The notes beneath the pieces are model-generated. The model saw only the letters and a program-made list of their open reading frames with translations, had not been told where the DNA came from and made no database searches. 64,000 bases of DNA from Chromatiales bacterium (GTDB lineage: Bacteria > Pseudomonadota > Gammaproteobacteria > Chromatiales > Chromatiaceae). The DNA lies in assembly GCA_028280505.1 (NCBI GenBank), contig JANQLO010000049.1, positions 1 through 64,000 on the forward strand, written 5' to 3'. Below, piece by piece: positions 46,301-56,700 of the stretch. Made by a program: the position numbers and the translations under genes. The stretch's first letter is position 1. The number at the start of each line of letters is the position of its first letter.

Positions 46301-46575
46301 TCGGCCGGCCGGTCGCCTCACGTCAGAACTTCTTCGAGGCAGGCGCCTCTTCACTGCAGCTCGTGCAACTGCATATCCGGCTACGGCAGGCCGGGTACGC
46401 GAATCTCACGGTCACAGATCTTTTCGCCTACCCCGCACCGTACACACTGGCTGCGCACCTGGGCAGGCGGTCAGGTAGTGGGATTGTGTCCACGCCCCGT
46501 CCGGAACCGGAGCGACGCACCCTTCTGGACCAACGCAAGGCCCGCGCCGGGCGGCGTAAGGAAAGATCGACGTGA
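40360..46575 (+). CDS. irp2: HMWP2-like siderophore NRPS (ArCP-Cy-A/MT-PCP-Cy-PCP)
   Basis: 2071 residues, against about 2040 in Yersinia HMWP2, with the same order. ArCP carrier Ser57 (LGMDSMRL); Cy1 about 118-540 (DLLVLD as DxxxxD); A domain from about 570 (YTSGSTGTPKGV at 718); a methyltransferase-like insert whose SAM motif is degenerate (LIELGARSGLGG at 1201), as in HMWP2. PCP1 Ser1459; Cy2 about 1516-1935 (DNLMLD); PCP2 Ser1998. By-eye specificity residues read D-L-Y-N-M-S-M-I-W, a cysteine code. It accepts salicylate on ArCP and cyclises two Cys into hydroxyphenyl-thiazolinyl-thiazoline. The start lacks a strong ribosome site. Confidence 0.95.
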   Translation: MSDTDLETVCRDVEQTAVPRAVPSMDEALRNEIAADLGVACTRLDEHANLLQLGMDSMRLMAWLNRLRKRGHEVTLRELYDEPTLAGWVELLRRKGTIDRERHSEPVAWPVMRGGEAFELTPVQHAYLVGRSPRQTLGGVGCHLYQEFDGSGLSAETLESAIHTLIARHPMLSVAFRGDGFQQYLESPYWSGLVVHDLRQLGDEECEAWLLALRERLGHRVLAVERGETFDFQLSLLPGGRHRLHVNIDLLVLDAASFTLVFEELAALIRGVAPQRRCEEYDFRSYLAQLRHETRAAREQAQRYWLERLEELPAAPALPLACEPEQVDEVCISRRRAELDAADWEAFKTGAGVNGVTPTMALATCFGAVLARWSGQPRLLLNLTLFDRQPQHPTVERMIADFTNVLLIDLSCDGAPFDELVRNNQSTFAEAYEHRHWSGVELLRELRKGQTHSHGAPVVFTSNLGRPLYGDGTGPTLGEPAWGISQTPQVWIDHLAFEHGSSVWLQWDSNEALFPPGLIDTLFDAYAAFVRLLVEDVDAWHKPLPDPIPAAQREVRLRVNQTARPIPEGLLHHGFFIAAEQTPEAVALIHDERSLTYAALAEQARRCAGALAKRGVHAGDTVAISMSKGIGQVVAVLGVLQAGAVYVPVAPDQPAERRRTIYRDAGVAAVLICADDVADDAVSDDTGPPYIHWQRAVQHETMAEPVARDPLQPAYIIYTSGSTGTPKGVVISHRGALNTCADLNRRYRVGADDRVLALSALHFDLSVYDIFGLLTAGGVLVLVSEAQRRDPSVWCDVIERHGVTVWNTVPALFDMLLTYSEGLDLHTPGRLRVTMLSGDWIGLDLPRRYRVFRPDGEFVAMGGATEASIWSNAYDVREVPSHWRSIPYGFPLANQCYRVADDQGRDCPDWVPGELWIGGEGVALGYFNDPERSARQFVETENGRWYRTGDMGCYWPDGTLEFLGRRDKQVKVGGYRIELGEIEAALHRIDGVKNAVAVALGEREKSLVAFVVVHGDKLHDRRYADVALPSDYGALFAPVADETDREADFERLVADFLYDHLQQQGLDFAVPVDIDAAMQRYAAEPCWRALFLRWLDLLVDQAYLAREADGNHYVRGPRHGDAPWVPASDDPLHATAEALLAHHTALAQILRGQRSAQTLLDHPFWSPEHLLLQSRGAATAIDAFVEVLTKLSYVLGRPVRLIELGARSGLGGETVLRRLDAGRLDYIALDASQEMVLRASERLAAFPHAGVRRWDDASREALAHQADVVWVNNALHRPDENALDALATLAGPAALIHVLELCRVSRLALVSADLLAPDGDGIAARLRNADDWLDRFRTRGLRCELADEAGDQLRFVLRAPDEVSCPDPRKLTAALASQLPAYMLPQSLHFLEALPLTANGKIDHKALTARCYGPAQPTEAVQESPSGDVETAVAGIWRELLRVPTVHRHSHFFRLGGDSLLATRLIGRLDQAGYAAHLGDLFDYPTLAAFAATLVSAVDRNADTLRPDPASRYEPFPLTDVQQAYLVGRQPGFPLGGVGSHFFVEFEVEDLDVQRFEAAWNRLIARHDMLRAVVRDGRQQVLAEVPPFTLRRHRVTGFDDTEAGQLRERLSHQVLDPTRWPVFDVQAAEDGSGRDRLFVCLDNLMLDGLSMQILLAELEQLYLSPGGELPALGIGFRDYLVHHGGREPAEASLTYWQRRLDDLPPAPQLPLCRDPAGIGPPRFVRLSGHLPADKWRALKARAGEEGLTPSALLLSAYAAVLSAWSTRADLCVNLTLFDRQPVHPQIERVLGDFTSLLLLAWQPESDWRASTRRLQQRLRQDLAHRDVSGLWVMRQLALRRGQPAASMPVVFTSALGFEHDRFLAHASWLKPRRGISQTPQIWLDHQVYESEGELRFNWDAVETLFEPEQLSAMFEQYTELLHRLATDPALWDLPLDTLVPRRAGRTAPSAPASTVVETVPEQLHVDGALVEELRDHFRHVVGRPVASRQNFFEAGASSLQLVQLHIRLRQAGYANLTVTDLFAYPAPYTLAAHLGRRSGSGIVSTPRPEPERRTLLDQRKARAGRRKERST

Positions 46576-47789
46576 CGCGCCATGTCCCATACTGGTCCTA
46601 CTATCTGCACCAGGGCATGCTAACGGCGCTGGTCATGCAAGGCGTGGTTGGTTACTTCCGCCACGCCGGAATGGACCTGGCACAACTGAGTTGGCTATCG
46701 CTGGCCATGTTGCCTTGGGTGGCCAAGTTCCTGTGGGCGCCATGGTGTGAGCGGCATGCGCTGCCGCTTTACGGCAATCGCTACCTCGGCAGTCTGGTGA
46801 TTCTCCAGGTCGGCATGGCTGCGCTGTTGGCGGGCACCGCTTTGGTCGAACCCAGCCGTTCGGCGTGGATGATCACCGCCGTTCTCATGCTGTTGACGCT
46901 GCTGTCGGCCAGCCACGGTATCTACGCCAACGGCATTCTCATTTGCACTACCGATGAGCGCAGCCGGCCGTTTGCAAACGCCGCTCAGGTCGGCGGCAGC
47001 TACCTGGGCATTCCGTTTGGCGTCTTCGCCTTTTTGGCCATGGCGCAATACGCCGGCTGGGGTGCGGGTTTCCTGTTCATGGCGGCGTTGTCCCTGACGT
47101 TGTTGATTCCCGTGTTGCTGGTTCGGCAGTCGCTGCCGGATAGTGCAAACCTGGAACAGCCGCGCTTTGATCTGTCCAGCATACGCGAGCTATGGCCCGC
47201 GCTGATACTGACGGCCATTTACTATTTGGCGATACGCGGCCTCATGGCCCTGCAGACCGTGATGCTCGTGGATCTGGGACTGAGCCTGACCGAGTTGGGC
47301 GAAGCGATCACGATTTTCAGTACCGTGATTAGTGGCATCGGCGTATTCGTCGGCGGACTATTGGCGCGGCGGTTTGGGGCGTGGCATTGCCTGTTGCCGG
47401 TGATGGGTTTACACGCCGTGCTGGCCAGCGTGATCGCAATCGGCTATTCGCGGTTCGACTTGTCCGCATGGCTTGTCCTGTTCGGGCTGGTCAATGCCGC
47501 TGCCGCCATCGGTTTTGTGACGCTCTACAACGTGCTCATGGGGTTGGTGCGGCCGCATCAGCCTGCTTCCGATTACGCCCTGTTCCAATCCGTTGACATG
47601 GCTGTCGCGATGCTTGCTTCCATGCTCACGCTGCGCATCACCCATTATGCCGACTACCAGACATCCTTAATCTTGCTCGCGGTTGTCGCAGTCATCTGCC
47701 TGTGGCCCGCCAGCCGGTTACGTCGCCGTCTCTACCGACCGGTTTACCCCGAGACCGCCGCGGCAACCCTCGAACCCCGCCATGAGTGA
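46572..47789 (+). CDS. MFS transporter, YbtX-like
   Basis: This 405-residue protein has 12 predicted membrane helices, starting HVPYWSYYLHQGMLTALVMQ, with the MFS loop region KFLWAPWCERHALP. It resembles YbtX of the yersiniabactin locus, an inner-membrane MFS protein whose loss mildly affects siderophore use or zinc uptake. The GTG start at 46572 overlaps the NRPS stop (GTGA) and follows AAGGAAAG; its end overlaps the HMWP1-like start by eight bases. In Yersinia ybtX lies in the ybtPQXS operon, not between irp2 and irp1, so placement here is unusual. Confidence 0.85.
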   Translation: MTRHVPYWSYYLHQGMLTALVMQGVVGYFRHAGMDLAQLSWLSLAMLPWVAKFLWAPWCERHALPLYGNRYLGSLVILQVGMAALLAGTALVEPSRSAWMITAVLMLLTLLSASHGIYANGILICTTDERSRPFANAAQVGGSYLGIPFGVFAFLAMAQYAGWGAGFLFMAALSLTLLIPVLLVRQSLPDSANLEQPRFDLSSIRELWPALILTAIYYLAIRGLMALQTVMLVDLGLSLTELGEAITIFSTVISGIGVFVGGLLARRFGAWHCLLPVMGLHAVLASVIAIGYSRFDLSAWLVLFGLVNAAAAIGFVTLYNVLMGLVRPHQPASDYALFQSVDMAVAMLASMLTLRITHYADYQTSLILLAVVAVICLWPASRLRRRLYRPVYPETAAATLEPRHE

Positions 47790-50700
47790 ATGTTGTATGC
47801 AAGCTTGTGCACAACCCGATTTCGATACCTTGGTAGCAAGCCATTATCCCGACTGCGAGCCGGTCGCTGTGATTGGTCATGCCTGCCGCTTCCCCGAGTC
47901 GGACGACAGTGAAGCGTTTTGGCGCCATCTGGTGGAGGGGCGCGAGTTCAGCCGTCGTTTTTCGCGGCAAGCGCTTCTTGATGCCGGCTTGCCCGCCGCG
48001 ACTGTCGACGCCCCGAACTTCGTCGCTGTGGGAAGTGTGGTGCACGATGCCGATGCGTTCGATGCCGAGCTGTTCGGGTATTCGCGGCAGGAGGCCGAGT
48101 CGATTGATCCTCAGCAGCGGCTTTTCCTGCATATCGTATGGCATGCGCTGGAGCAGGCCGGTTACGCGCCGCGAAACGTGCCACACAAGACCGGTGTGTT
48201 CGGGTCCGCCAGGATCAGCACCTACCCCGGCCGGGAGCCATTGCGCATAGCCGAAGTGGCTCAGGTCAAGGGTCTGCAGTCTCTGATGGGCAACGATAAG
48301 GATTACGTCGCCACCCGTGCGGCCTACAAGCTCAACCTGCGTGGCCCGGCTATCTCCGTGCAGACTGCATGTTCGAGTTCCCTAGTGGCGGTGCACATGG
48401 CGTGCGAGAGTCTGCGCGCCGGTGAGTGCGATATGGCGGTGGCCGGCGGCGTGGCCGTCTCCTTTCCGCAACAGGCCGGTTATCTCCACCAGCCGGGCAT
48501 GATCTTTTCTCCGGACGGCCGCTGCCGCCCGTTCGATGCCGAGGCGCAGGGCACGTTCGCCGGCAACGGAGCCGGTGTGGTGGTACTGCGCCGGTTGGCC
48601 GATGCCCTGCGCGACGGGGACCCGGTCGTCGCCGTGGTGTCCGGTAGCGCCGTCAACAATGACGGCGCCCAGAAGGCCGGCTACACGGCGCCTTCGGTTG
48701 CGGGACAACGCGAGGTGATTCGTGAAGCGCTGGCGCTGGCGGGTGTGGAAAGTGGCCGAATCGGGCTTATCGAGGCGCATGGTACGGGCACTCCGCTTGG
48801 CGATCCCATCGAGGTCGAGGCGCTGCGCGCCGTCTTCCACCGACGTGGCGAGGGGCCCCCCTGCGCGCTGGGATCGGTCAAGAGCAACATGGGGCATTTG
48901 GACACCGCCGCCGGAATCGCCAGCCTGCTCAAAGCCATACTGGCAGTCGAACGGGGGATGATTCCGCCCAGCCTACACTTCAGGAGCCCGAATCCGGCGT
49001 TGCGGTTGGATGAAAGTCCCTTTCATATCCCCACGCAGGCCCAACCCTGGAACGAGCCGGTGCGCCTCGCCGGCGTCTCTTCATTCGGTATCGGTGGCAC
49101 AAACTGCCACCTGGTCGTTGCGTCTTTGCCCGACGAGTTGCGCGCATCGTGTGCGGAAGCCGATGCTTCACAAAACGGTGTTTCGCCAACACCCGGTGCG
49201 CTGCTGTTCAGTGCGGCGAGCGAGAGTTCCCTGCGCCGTTTGGCCGGAGCCTATGCGGAGTTTCTGCGCCACTCAGCATCCAGCGACTTGGCCTATACAG
49301 CCCGGCACGGCCGGCATCTGGACCTGGCCTTCCGGCTGGCGGTGCCTCTGTGCGAGGAGACAGCCGCCGCCTTGGCTGCCTGCGCGGCCGGCGAGGAGGA
49401 TATGCTGGTTTACTACGGTAACGGCGAGCCCGGCAGACAGGCGTGGCTGTTCACCGGGCAGGGTTCGCACTGGCCCGGGATGGCCGATGCCCTGTACACG
49501 GCTTCTCCGGCCTTCGCCGCCAGCCTGGATCATTGCCTGGCAGCGTGCGAAGCCGAAGCGCCTCTCGACCCGCCCCTGCGAGAGGCGGTGCTCGGGGAGC
49601 GTGGCGATTTGCTCGAACGCATGGAGTACGCCCAGCCGGCCATCGTCGCCTTCGAGCTGGCCATGGCCGCGCACTGGGATTCCCGGGGATTGAAACCCGG
49701 CCTGGTGCTCGGGCATTCGGTGGGCGAATTCGCCGCCGCCGTGGTGGCCGGCCACTACGCAGCGGAACCTGTCATGCGCCTGGTTCGGTTGCGCGGTGCG
49801 CTGATGGATCGCTGCTCCGGCGGCGCCATGCTCGCCGCTTTCGCCGACGAAGAAACGCTGCTGCCCCTCGCGCAGCGTGCCGGACTCGATCTGGCCGCCT
49901 GGAACGGCGAGCGCCACCTGGTGTTCTCCGGTGAGCGCGACGCCGTCGAGGCGCTGGCCGCGGCCCTGGATGAACGGGCGATCCGCTACAGCCGCCTGGC
50001 GGTGACCGGTGGGGCGCACTCACGACTGCTCGACCCTATCCTCGACGCGTTTCAGAGCGAGGCGGCGGCACTGCAGGCCGCCCCCGGCCGGATTCCCCTG
50101 ATATCAACCCTGTCGGGCGAACTTGTCGATGCCGAAGCGTTCAACTCATCGCACTACTGGCGCCGTCACATGCGCGAACCGGTTCGTTTCGTTCAGGCTC
50201 TCCGTACGGCAATCGCCCTGGATGTGGGTGTTTTCCTCGAGCTGGGTCCCGACGCGCCATTGACCGGCATCGGGCTGCGCGAGGCGCCGGACATGGCGAC
50301 CTGGATCGCCAGTGCACGGCGGCATCAGCCCGCCATGGCCCAACTGGAAAAGGCACTGTTGCAGCTATACGCAGCCGGTGTTGAGCTGCAATGGGAAACC
50401 CTATTGCCGGCAAAAGGGCGCAAAATCCATGCGCCGCTCTATCCCTTCGACAGCCAGCGCTACTGGCGTGAAACGGAACCGGCCGCCATCCCGACGCAGC
50501 TCTGTGCCGACGACGCGGTCGAAGGTGGGCGAGAGGTCGCCACTCGGGCCGCTGCGGAACTGGATTTGCCGCGACTTGAGGCATTGTATGTGTGCGTCGC
50601 AAAGCTGCATGCCATCTATGTGGATGCGCTGGTCAGACGTTGCGTCGGCGCGCGTATTGAACAGGGTGTCACGGTGCTGGACGTGCTGCGTGGCGGCCGT

Positions 50701-53700
50701 TTGTTGCCACGCCATCGTCAATTGCTCACGCGCCTCCTCAATGCCTGCACTGAAGATGGATACTACGGATGCGACGGCGAGCGCTACGTGTCCGCCAACG
50801 ACGTGCCACATGCATCGTGTGCCGCCCTGCTAGACGAGTTGCGCGGCTATTGTGAAGGGCTGGACGTCATCGCCGAGACGGTTGCCCGGGCCGGTGAGCA
50901 TCTGCACGCCATGATGAGCGGGGAAATCGAGCCCGTGGCGGTCATATTCCCCGAAGGTGCGTCCGGCGGTGTCGAAGTGCTGTATCAAGACTTCAGCTTC
51001 GGCCGTTACTTTAACCGGATCGCCGCCGGTACGGTCGCGGGCCTGATGCGCGAGCGGCAATCGCAGGGCAGACAACGATTGCCTTATCGTGTCCTCGAGG
51101 TGGGCGGCGGCACGGGCGGGACCACTTCCCGGTTGCTACCGGAGCTGGCGGGCGAGTCCACCGTCCAGTATGACTTCACCGATATCTCGGCAATGTTCAC
51201 CCGCCGCGCCGAACAAAAATTTGCCGCCTACGATTTCCTGACTTACCGTGAACTCGATCTACAGAAGGATGCGCCGGCGCAGGGTTTCGCGACGGGTAGC
51301 TACGACCTGATAGTGGCCGCCAACGTGATCCACGCCACCCAGCACATCGGCCGCACGCTGGCGAACCTGTACCCGTTGCTCAGGCCGGGCGGTCGCTTGC
51401 TGATGCGCGAGATCACCCGACCGATGCGGCTGTTCGACTTCGTGTTCGGTCCCCTGGTCGCGCCGTTGCACGACGAGGAGGCACGCGGTGGCGAGTTGTT
51501 TCTGACGACAGAGCACTGGAAGGAACAGTGCTTGGCCGTCGGTTTCGAACGCGTCGACTGGCTGCCGGACGACGGCACCCCGACATCGGAGATCAGCGAG
51601 CACATCATACTCGCGACCGTGCCTGGAAACCCCATGCCGGCGGCGCCTTCTCTGGAGGTCGAAACCCACGACAGCCTGCTCGGTCAACCGTTGACGGACG
51701 ACGGCTGCTACCTGGCCGACTGGTCCGACTGCGCCGGTAGGCAGGAGCGCTGGGGGGCGCGCATCCGCGATGCGTTGACAGAGCTGTCGCTTCGCCACGG
51801 TAGTGGCCGTGCGCCCATTCCGACCGGCGTTCCCGAGGTGCCTCCGTGGCTATCGATCGTGCGAATTCGCTGTCAAGCAGCCCCGTTCAGTGAACCGTGC
51901 GTCGGCATTGAAGCACGTGACGTGGATGGCAATTGGCAGCCTATCGTAACCACCAGGGCGCCGGCTTTCGATATACCCGCACCAGTGCCCGTGCCCGGGA
52001 CCCATTACGACTGGGAATGGTCGCCTGCCAACAAGGCCTCCGTCGTTGAGCGGGATGTCGAACTGCGGGGCGATACATCCGGCGTAGCGGAAGTACTGGA
52101 AGCGGCGGGCGTCCATCTCTCCGCGAACGCGCCTTGGATACTGCTCATACTCAGCCGTGTCGATGACGATCCGCTGCCGCTGGCGGATGAGTTGGTCACC
52201 GTGCTTTCCGGCGATGAACAAAAACCTCTGGTGGTGGTTACCCGGTCCGCCTGGCGAATCCGGCCCGATGACCCGGTCGACCCAGCGCACCATGCGATCT
52301 GGGGCTTGTTGCGAGTGGCTGCCGCTGAACAGAGTGAGCGTGGGATATCCGTGATCGATATGGATGCGCATGCAGACTGGGAGGCAATTTTACCCGGACT
52401 GGCGGCGGCGAATGCCGGCCACCGCTGGGTTGCCGTGCGGGATGGCCGGGCCCTGGTGCCACGACTCACCGTGCGGCAGTACACTGTTTCCGCCATGCCG
52501 GCAGATAGCATGCCGGGGTACGGTTGGCACCTGGTGACCGGTGCGTTCGGCGGGCTGGGTCAGCTGAGTGTGCAATGGCTGGCCAACAGGGGTGTCCGCA
52601 AGATCGCGCTGCTGGCGCCGCGTGCACGGCCTGACTGGCAGGATTTCCAGCGCACGATGGCCGAGCGCCATGGCTGTCGGCTCCACTGGGTGCAATGCGA
52701 CGTCAGCGATTCGGCGCAACTGACCCGAGCACTGCAGCAACTCCAAGACGACGGTGGCATCTGCGGAGCCATTCACGCTGCCGGCGTGCTTCATGATATG
52801 CCGCTTGCCAAGCTCGATCGGGTACGGCTGGCTCAGATCTTTGCGGTCAAGGCGAGGGCCGCGCGCCAGTTGTACGACGGGTTGCAGGCGCAGCATGGTC
52901 GATACCTGCTGCTTTATTCCTCGGCAGCCGCACCGCTGGGCGCGGCTGGCCAGGGCGCGCACGCGTTCGCCAGTGCCTATCTGGATGGACTCGCCTTCGC
53001 GCATCGCGACAGTACATTGCCCACGGTTGTATCCATTGCATGGGGAGCCTGGGGTGAAACGGGCCGCGCCGCCGATCCCGTCCTCAAGGAGAAGCTCGCG
53101 GCGGGCGGCATGGGGTTGCTCGATAGCGCCGAGGGGCTGTGGCATCTGGAACAGGCGGTGATGCGTGGTGCCCCGTATCGGCTGGCCATGCGGATTATTC
53201 CCGAAAGGCTCGATGCTGCGCGGCGTGAACTCCTGGCTCCCGTGTCGGTCGTTGATGCGCACGTCGAACCTTCAGTGCCGTCGGCTCCCATCCCCGTGTT
53301 GTCCGAAGAGGAACGCCACGATGTCGACGCGGTGGCCGCCTGGCTGACGGTGCGCATTGCCTCACAACTGCGATTGGACGATCCTGCCGGCCTCTCCGCG
53401 CAACGGGACCTAATGCAGCTCGGGCTCGACTCGTTGCTCTTCCTGGAGTTGAGCAGTGACATCGAGCGCCGGCTCGGCATCCGCCTTGATGCCGAACGCG
53501 CCTATCGCGACCTGACGGTCGCCGGCTTGAGCCGGTTGATCGTTGAGTCGGCTTCCAGCGTACAGGCGGTGCAAGCGACGACCGAGGTGTTGTGCCACGA
53601 TGCGGATGGCCGCCACCATCCATTCCCGTTGACGCCTATTCAGCATGCGTACTGGATGGGCCGCACCGAGTTGATTGAGTACGGCGGCGTCGCTTGTCAT

Positions 53701-56700
53701 GTGCTTTTTGAGTGGGATAAACGCCACGCCGAGTTCGATTTGGAGCGTTTCGAACGCGCCTGGAACGCGCTGGTCCGGCGCCACGACATGCTGCGGATGG
53801 TAGTGGACGCGGACGGACGGCAACGTATTCTGCCCGACGTACCCTTCTACCGGTCGGAGCGCCGCGATCTGCGCCGGCTCTCTCCCGATCAGAGGGAGCG
53901 TGCGCTCGAGGAGACGCGCCAGGCGTTGTCCTACCGGGTTTTGCCCGCCGATCAATGGCCTCTTTTCGAACTCGTCGTGAGCGAACTCGATGAGCAGCAT
54001 TATCGCCTGCACATGAACCTGGACCTGCTCATGTTCGATGTGCAGAGCTTCAAGATCATGATGGACGATCTGGCGACCGCCTATCGCGGCGAGCAGTTGG
54101 AACCGCTCCCGATCACTTTTCGTGACTATGTGCTGGCGGAACTGGAGCGACACCAGGAGGATGCATGGCAAGCATCGTGGCGATACTGGCAGGAACGCCT
54201 CGCTGAACTGCCGCCGGCGCCACGTCTGCCGTTGGTGGCGGAGCGGCCATCGGGCCGGCCGCATTTCACCACCTATCAGGCGCGGCTGGACAAAGAAGCA
54301 TGGACCGGGCTCAAGCGGGAGTGGCAGGCATGGGGGGTGACACCGTCGGCGGCGCTGTTGACCCTGTTTGCCCACATCTTGGAACGCTGGTGCCGCCAAC
54401 CCGAGTTCACGCTCAATCTCACCTTCTTCGACCGGCAGCCGGTTCATCCTCAGGTGCGTCAGCTGATCGGTGACTTCACTTCGGTCCTGCTGATCGACTT
54501 CGATCTCGGCACGCCTCGCCCGTTGCGCCACTCCATCGAACGGACTCAGCAACGCCTGTGGCAGCGCCTGGCGCACAGCCGGGTGAACGGTGTGGACTTG
54601 ATGCGCGAGCTCGGCAAAGGCCGCACACAGCACCGGCAGCCACTGATGCCGGTGGTGTTCACCAGCATGCTCGGTATGTCTCTGGACGGCCTTGCCATCG
54701 ACCAGGCGATGACAAGTCTGCTCGGTGATCCGGTGCACGTGTTCACGCAAACGCCGCAGGTCTGGCTTGACCACCAGGTCATGGAAATCGATGGTGATCT
54801 GGTCTTCAGCTGGTACTGCATGGACGATGTACTTGCCGAAGGTGCAGAGCGGACGATGTTCGAGGACTACCGCGCCATGCTGCAGGCGGTAGCCGCGCGC
54901 CCCGAACTGATGAGCCGGGACGGGCTGTCGAAACTTGGCGACGACAGCAATGAGAGACCTTTGGCCCGTTGGCACTGGTCGCTCGGCACGGGCGCCGCCG
55001 ACACCGACCTTCGCGATATCGAAGCGGCGTTGCGCGCCCGGGCGGATGTGTGCCGCGCCGAGGCGGTGCCGGCTGTGGACGATGGCGGTCCGCTGGAGGT
55101 GAAGGTGGTGGCGGCCGACTCCGCCGTGTCCGTCTCCGGATCACTTCCATGCGATCCGGGTTCGCTCGAGCCGCTGGATGCGACGACGTTGGAAGAACTC
55201 GAATCGGCCTGGTGCTGGCTCGAGGCGCGTGCATTGCGCGGTATCGCCGACACTTTACGCGGCCATGGCTTGTTCGAGCGCGAAGGGCAAAGTCACGAGC
55301 TCGACGATGTTCAAGCCAGGCTTCACGCATTGCCGCAATACCGTCGCCTCGTATACCAGTGGTTGCGCATGCTGAGCGATCACGGTTGGCTGCGCGAGGA
55401 GGACGATACCTTTGTGTCGACTCGTCCTCTCAGCGAAGTTCCGGAAACGGCCGGTTCGTTGCCCGAAGCGGACTGGTGTCGAACGATCGCACGTTATCTG
55501 GAGACTTGTGTCACCCGCCATGCCGCCTTGTTAAACGGTAGTCAGTCGCCGCTGGAGTTGCTGTTCGCCGACGATGGTGTCATCGCGAACGCGTTCTACA
55601 GCGATAATCCGGCTGCCCGCTGCCTCAATGCAAATGCCGCGCGCGTGGCACACGCTCTCGCCGCGAACACGTCGGGGCTGCGCATATTGGAGATCGGTGC
55701 CGGAACCGGCTCCGCTACCGCACACCTGATCGCTGCCCTGAAGGATTCGCTGGAGACATATCGGTTCACCGATGTTTCGCCCCTCTTTCTCGATGACGCC
55801 CGTCAGCGTTTCTCGGGTATTGCCGAGGTCGAGTACGACCTGCTCGATATCAACCGCCCCCTCGATTTTCATCTTCATCCAGATGCGGGGTATGACCTGA
55901 TCGTCGCCGGTCAGGTCATGCACGACGCCCAGCATGTCGTGCGGTCCCTTAATCGTTTGCGTTTGCTCCTGCGCCCCGGGGGACGGCTACTGATGATCGA
56001 GGCCACCGAACGCGACAGCGTGCTGCAAGTGGCCAGTGTCGGCTTCATCGAGAGTCTTGGGACCTATGCCGATCTTCGTACGGTGGACGACAAACCGATG
56101 CTGGATCTGCCGATGTGGCGAACTGTGCTCGAACAAGCCGGTTTTGCTTTGGAGCTGACATGGCCCGAGCAGGATCACACGTCGATGCGCCAGCATCTGC
56201 TTGTCGCTCGTGCCGTGCGTCGCGGGCGGCTCCGTGTCGATGAGATCGAGCACGAGCTGCGAACACGTTTCGGTGATGCGCTTCCAGCCTTTTTCGTGCG
56301 GCAGTACGAACGGCTGGACGTCGATGACGATTCAAGTACCCGACCGGCGCCAGCAGACAGTTCGACCGCTGCGTCGGAAGCAGACGAGTCCCAACAGCGT
56401 CATGTGGCAGACAATGAGGGTGATCGCCGCGTTGTCGAACGGGAGGTCGCCGCTCTTTGGCAGGCGTTGCTCGCGCGGCCAATCCAGCGCGACAGCGATT
56501 TCTTTCAATGTGGCGGTGACAGCCTAATCGCTACCCGCATGGTTGCCCGGCTCAACCGTATGGGGTTGCGGGACGCCAGCCTCCAGAGCCTGTTCGCCAA
56601 TCCCACCCTGGCCGGATTCTGCGCCATGCTGGGTTCGCCCATCGACACGGCCTCCCCCGGTCCTTTGATTCCGCTTGCAAAGGGGAACGAGGAGGGCAGC

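Noticed and set aside
53410..54975. 521-codon minus-strand frame inside the HMWP1-like gene
   Set aside because: Same reason: mirrors the Cy3 domain coding strand, no ribosome site or recognisable family.
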